Assembly: GCF_000380965.1 (NCBI RefSeq)
Contig: NZ_KB905552.1
Coordinates: 88,880 to 152,879 of the forward strand
Source: Paenibacillus ginsengihumi DSM 21568
Lineage (GTDB): Bacteria; Bacillota; Bacilli; Paenibacillales; NBRC-103111
Direction of reading: 5' to 3'
Length of the DNA: 64,000 bases
Shown: in pieces, positions 61,195 through 64,000 of the stretch
Numbering within the stretch: position 1 is the stretch's first letter
Layout: each line of letters begins with the position of its first letter
Notes under the pieces: generated by a model
Database searches by the model: none
Seen by the model: the letters and a program-made list of their open reading frames with translations, nothing else
Told to the model about the DNA's origin: nothing
Program-made: the position numbers and the translations under genes

Positions 61195-61878
61195 ATGAGC
61201 CGAATTATTCCGCTTTTGCAAAACATCCCTTTGTTTCAGGATTTGTCCGTATCCGAGCTGGAGTCGATCGCTCCGTTATTCGTGGAGAAAAAGTACAAGA
61301 AAGGGACGGTTTTGTTTTTCGAGGAAGAAGAGGGAAACGAGTTGTTTCTGGTCGAGTCGGGAACCGTGAAAGTATATCGGATCGATCAGACGAAGGAAAT
61401 CATTTTGGCCTTATTTCGGGAAGGCGATTTCTTCGGGGAGATGTCGTTGATTCAGCAGGGACAGACCCGGTCGGCGACGGCGGAAACGATCGAGACGACG
61501 GTGATCCATTCGCTCGCCCGCTCGGAGTTCCGGAAGTTTTTGGAACGCTCGCCGAAGCTGTGCTTCCGGCTGCTGGAGACGACGATCGAGCGCCTTCGCA
61601 AGGCGAACGAACAAATCTTCGACCTGACGTTTCTCGATGTACGCTCTAGGACCATCAAGCAAATTTTTCGTCTTTCGGAGCAGTATGGCGTGGCCAAGCC
61701 TGCGGGCACCTTCATCAATTTGAAGCTGACCCATCAGCAGCTGGCCAATCTGGTCGGCACCGTGCGGGAATCGGTAACCAAAGTGTTGCAGGAGCTTCAG
61801 GAGCTGGGAATCATCTCGATCGAGAAAAAAATCATCCTCATCAAGGATTTGGAGGCGCTGAAGCGGCTCATCCATTAA
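61195..61878 (+). CDS. Crp/Fnr-family transcriptional regulator
   Basis: 227 residues from ATG 61195; an in-frame GTG at 61180 is also possible and neither has a strong ribosome-binding site. cNMP-binding beta-roll (GTVLFFEEEEGNELFLVESGTVKVYRI, LFREGDFFGEMSLI), a long dimer helix, and a C-terminal winged helix with LTHQQLANLVGTVRESVTKVLQEL. There are no Fnr-type cysteine clusters and few effector-arginine hints, so it is not a classic Fnr or Crp. It could bind the FNR-like dyads seen elsewhere (52350). Convergent with sodA. Confidence 0.92.
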   Translation: MSRIIPLLQNIPLFQDLSVSELESIAPLFVEKKYKKGTVLFFEEEEGNELFLVESGTVKVYRIDQTKEIILALFREGDFFGEMSLIQQGQTRSATAETIETTVIHSLARSEFRKFLERSPKLCFRLLETTIERLRKANEQIFDLTFLDVRSRTIKQIFRLSEQYGVAKPAGTFINLKLTHQQLANLVGTVRESVTKVLQELQELGIISIEKKIILIKDLEALKRLIH

Positions 61879-61914
61879 TGTCGGCAGGCTGCCCGGCCCG
61901 GTTCCGCCAAAAAA

Positions 61915-61947
61915 AACAGCCCGTTCGCATCATGCGAACGGGCTGTT
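61915..61947. terminator. Bidirectional terminator between the Crp/Fnr and sodA genes
   Basis: A 16 bp perfect dyad AACAGCCCGTTCGCAT - C - ATGCGAACGGGCTGTT, with a run of A on its left, i.e. T on the sodA transcript. Confidence 0.9.
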
Positions 61948-61962
61948 TGTACGCGAGCGGAA

Positions 61963-62577
61963 TTATTTTACCGCCGCTTCGTAGCGCTTGCCGACTTCTT
62001 CCCAGTTTACAACGTTCCAGAAAGCGGCGATGTAGTCCGGGCGCTTGTTCTGATATTTCAGGTAGTAAGCATGCTCCCATACGTCCAGGCCGAGGAGAGG
62101 CGTGTCGCCTTCCATGATCGGGCTGTCCTGGTTCGGCAGGCTGTATACTTTCAGCTTGCCGTCTTTGCCAACGGCGAGCCAAGCCCAACCGCTGCCGAAG
62201 CGGGTAGCTGCCGCTTTGGCGAAGTCTTCCTTGAATTTATCGAAGCCGCCCAGCTCGTTATTGATCGCTTCCGCCAGCTTGCCGGTCGGCTGACCGCCGC
62301 CGTTCGGGCCGATCGTTACCCAGAAGAGGGAGTGGTTAGCATGGCCGCCGCCGTTGTTGCGGACAGCAGTCCGGATGCTCTCCGGCAAGCTGTTCAGGTC
62401 GGCAATCAGCTCTTCCACGCTCTTGGATTGAAGCTCCGGATGAGCTTCCAGCGCGGCATTCAGGTTCGTTACGTATGTGTTGTGGTGACGATCATGGTGG
62501 ATCATCATGGTCGTCTCGTCAATGTGCGGTTCAAGAGCATTGTTCGGATAAGGAAGCGGCGGTAATTGGTGTGCCAT
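61963..62577 (-). CDS. sodA: Manganese/iron superoxide dismutase
   Basis: 204 residues, ATG at 62575-62577 with AGGAGG upstream. Metal ligands are in [21 protein letters not shown] and the DVWEHAYY motif; [10 protein letters not shown] and FGSGWAWL are classic. MnSOD-type by the GGGQP region. It detoxifies superoxide in the cytoplasm, fitting the aerobic life shown by the caa3 oxidase. A promoter (TTGATT-17-GATAAT) lies about 50 bp upstream. Confidence 0.97.
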   Translation of the reverse strand: MAHQLPPLPYPNNALEPHIDETTMMIHHDRHHNTYVTNLNAALEAHPELQSKSVEELIADLNSLPESIRTAVRNNGGGHANHSLFWVTIGPNGGGQPTGKLAEAINNELGGFDKFKEDFAKAAATRFGSGWAWLAVGKDGKLKVYSLPNQDSPIMEGDTPLLGLDVWEHAYYLKYQNKRPDYIAAFWNVVNWEEVGKRYEAAVK

Positions 62578-62624
62578 CTTTAGTAATACCTCCTAAGTGG
62601 AATATGATGTCATTTCCAAGCTCT

Positions 62625-62653
62625 ATTATCGCTTATTTTACAGATAAAATCAA
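62625..62653 (-). promoter_or_regulatory. sodA promoter
   Basis: On the minus strand TTGATT (62653-62648), 17 bp, GATAAT (62630-62625). Between 62654 and 63021 no gene is seen apart from AT-rich leader DNA. Confidence 0.65.
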
Positions 62654-63021
62654 CATAAATGTATAGAAACCCTGCGAGCTCCTTTGGCGGGCCCAGTCCG
62701 ATCGCCCTGCACCGTCATATCGTTCCACGCGATCCGGCCAAATATACCATGCGGAAACAGCGGGCGGACGCCAGCTATGGCGCAGCGGTTTTTCGCATGA
62801 TCCGAATATTCGCATAATTCGCATAATATAATTTGGATAATTCCAATAAACTGTCCCGGCTGTCGTATTCGTGAAAAAACGCCCAACATGCGCCCAGCGG
62901 AAAAAAGTTTTTGAAAAAAGAATAAAATTTTTTTAAACTTTTTTTGAAATGGGGAAGGAATTTAGCGTTTTTTGTCGTATTTTATTCTTTATCAATTCTA
63001 ACTGCTGCGGGGGAGTTTAGA

Positions 63022-63459
63022 ATGCTTGCATGTACGTATCAAATCCGTTCGTTTCAGTTGTCCGATTACGTTGGAGTGACCGAGCTTCTCGAGGACGTGC
63101 TTTCCGAAGCGTGTTACGAGGAGACGATGAAAGCATTCGCAAGGCAGCTGTCCTGGGACAGCGAACTGATTATGGTGGCCGAGGAAGACGGTCGGGTGGT
63201 AGGCGTTATCGTAGGCACGATTGACAATCACAACGGCTATTATTACCGGATTGCGGTAAGCAAGGCTTATCGGCGCCGGGGGATCGGCAAAGCGCTGATC
63301 GAATCGCTGAGAACGCGATTTGTTCTGCGGAAGGTTCGGCGCATTATGGTGAATGTCGACGTCCATAACGAAGTTGTGCTGCCGCTGTACGAATCGGTCG
63401 GTTACCAAGAGAACGATTTCTCCCATACCCCCCACAGGTTGAAGATCGTAGCGGGATAA
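63022..63459 (+). CDS. GNAT-family N-acetyltransferase
   Basis: 145 residues from ATG 63022 with GGGGGAG six bases upstream; the frame extends upstream through hydrophobic junk. The acetyl-CoA-binding motif is VSKAYRRRGIGKALIESL (about 90-107), preceded by GVIVGTIDNHNGYYYRIAV and followed by VNVDVHNEVVLPLYESVGY. Substrate unknown; comparable proteins acetylate peptide N termini or small amines. Ends before a terminator. Confidence 0.9.
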   Translation: MLACTYQIRSFQLSDYVGVTELLEDVLSEACYEETMKAFARQLSWDSELIMVAEEDGRVVGVIVGTIDNHNGYYYRIAVSKAYRRRGIGKALIESLRTRFVLRKVRRIMVNVDVHNEVVLPLYESVGYQENDFSHTPHRLKIVAG

Positions 63460-63487
63460 CCTTCACAAAGATATACCGGATGACCTG

Positions 63488-63531
63488 AGCATAACCCGAG
63501 GAAGCGTCCTCGAACGAGTTATGCTTTTTTT
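63488..63531 (+). terminator. Terminator after the GNAT gene
   Basis: AGCATAAC (63488-63495) and GTTATGCT (63518-63525) with inner CGAGGA/TCCTCG, then a seven-T run. Confidence 0.9.
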
Positions 63532-63539
63532 ATCGTTAC

Positions 63540-63655
63540 AGACCGTTTAACTTCGCTAAAGCGACCAAGCGAAGTGCGACTTTCTGTACCAAGAAATACG
63601 ACCGCTAAAGCGCGGTCGCTCATCCTTGGATGGACGTCGATAGATGGTTTTCATT
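63540..63655. repeat. GCGAAGTGCGAC repeat (family 2), best copy
   Basis: In order: TAACTTCGCTAAAGCGACC, AAGCGAAGTGCGACTTTCTG, TACCAAGAAATACGACCGC, a GCGCGGTC hairpin arm, GCTCATCCTTGGATGGACG and TCGATAGATGG. The inverted copy at 36310-36375 and the pair at 40070-40262 match it. Confidence 0.85.
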
Positions 63656-63699
63656 TTGCCGGGCGAGCGGCGGTTGCTTGAAAGCGGCCGAAACACCGT

Positions 63700-64000
63700 T
63701 TATTCTTATAACTCAACTTTCGCACCTAGAAAATCAATGTAAAACCAATTGTGGAGCGGGCTTAGGGTCTGCTGATTAGCCAGCTTGCCAAAATAGAAAA
63801 ACACCGCTTCGTTTGGTAAAGTGAGAGTAACGACTTCCACTACCAGACAGAAGAGGTGTCTTCCATCATGATAGATCATCAGCCCGACCTGAATCAACTG
63901 CCTAACGAATTAAAGCCCGCTTTTCAAGAACTGAAAGTGATGAAACATCTTCAACAAGCCGGATTCCGTAAGCGTTTTGGCTTTAGCTGTGCTCGGCTGT
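63700..64000 (+). mobile_element. Insertion sequence (IS4-type), left end, truncated by the window
   Basis: Non-coding DNA of different composition starts near 63700 (TTATAACTCAACTTTCGCACC) and leads to a transposase start at 63868. The exact terminal repeat cannot be set because the right end is outside the window. Confidence 0.6.
63868..64000 (+). CDS. IS4-family transposase, N-terminal part (partial)
   Basis: ATG 63868 after AAGAGGTGTC; 44 codons are open to the window end. The peptide contains NQLPNELKPAFQELKVMKHL and QQAGFRKRFGFSCARL, the standard N terminus of Firmicute IS4-type transposases (ELKVMKHL...AGF.K.FG.SC). The catalytic DDE core lies beyond the edge. Truncation is only by the window. 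Confidence 0.75.
   Translation, partial: MIDHQPDLNQLPNELKPAFQELKVMKHLQQAGFRKRFGFSCARL

Overview
The window looks like chromosome of a GC-rich, endospore-forming, aerobic Gram-positive bacterium, most likely of the family Paenibacillaceae (Paenibacillus, Cohnella or a close relative). Ribosome-binding sites are strong AGGAGG-type sequences, GTG and TTG starts are frequent, lipoproteins carry Gram-positive lipoboxes, and the gene content is Bacillus-like: Tgl spore transglutaminase, a YhcN/YlaJ lipoprotein, caa3 oxidase with a cytochrome c tail on subunit II, bacilliredoxin, PpaC pyrophosphatase, RacE, an MsrAB fusion, and several AraC regulators of the Paenibacillus style. No rRNA, tRNA, CRISPR array or prophage was seen.

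Layout. 1-6.3 kb: the end of an ABC permease, then a tight cluster of an M20 carbamoyl/allantoate-type amidohydrolase, a PyrK-like flavoprotein, a class 1B PyrD, an archaeal-type OMP decarboxylase with an extra C-terminal domain, and a chemoreceptor. This reads as a second, specialised pyrimidine/orotate operon. 6.3-7.5 kb: gene-free repeat-rich DNA. 7.5-14 kb: a kinase-like protein, racE, tgl, msrAB, gdhA. 14-26.6 kb: a DUF1992 protein, an Ala-rich protein with a basic tail, a VanZ-RDD membrane protein, a glycosyltransferase, recQ, a viroplasmin-RNase H, an SGNH hydrolase, a metallo-beta-lactamase-fold hydrolase, a CvfC-like HEAT protein, a guanylate-kinase paralogue with an altered P-loop, and a YhcN lipoprotein. 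26.8-32.3 kb: the ctaCDEF-ctaG-ctaM caa3 oxidase cluster. 32.4-42.9 kb: ppaC, an orphan sugar-type binding lipoprotein with an AraC regulator, a VanY carboxypeptidase, an NlpC/P60 hydrolase, a TlpA-like thioredoxin, and a GH4 glycosidase divergent from its likely AraC regulator. 43-52 kb: a radical SAM protein, an MHYT histidine kinase, corA, an HMGL-type aldolase, DUF4870, a CDF transporter and DoxX with Rex/FNR-like operators. 52.8-63.5 kb: a BaiN-type flavoprotein, two small conserved genes, bacilliredoxin, nadE-acpS, a zinc-ribbon protein, a cytochrome c lipoprotein with a membrane partner, an AraC regulator, mutY, a Crp/Fnr regulator, sodA and a GNAT. The right edge enters an IS4-type transposase.

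The most unusual part of the window, besides the pyrimidine cluster, is its non-coding DNA. At least four repeat types recur between genes: a ~90 bp element with two hairpins (tandem at 9.7 kb, relatives at 6.2, 11.1, 16.1 and 40.3 kb); a ~110 bp GCGAAGTGCGAC element (36.3, 40.1, 52.4 and 63.6 kb); a ~204 bp element rich in TTGTATTTTGTACAA-like dyads (6.4 and 52.5 kb); and a 19 bp minisatellite present on opposite strands at 6.6 and 36.2 kb. Many convergent genes are separated by very clean bidirectional terminators.
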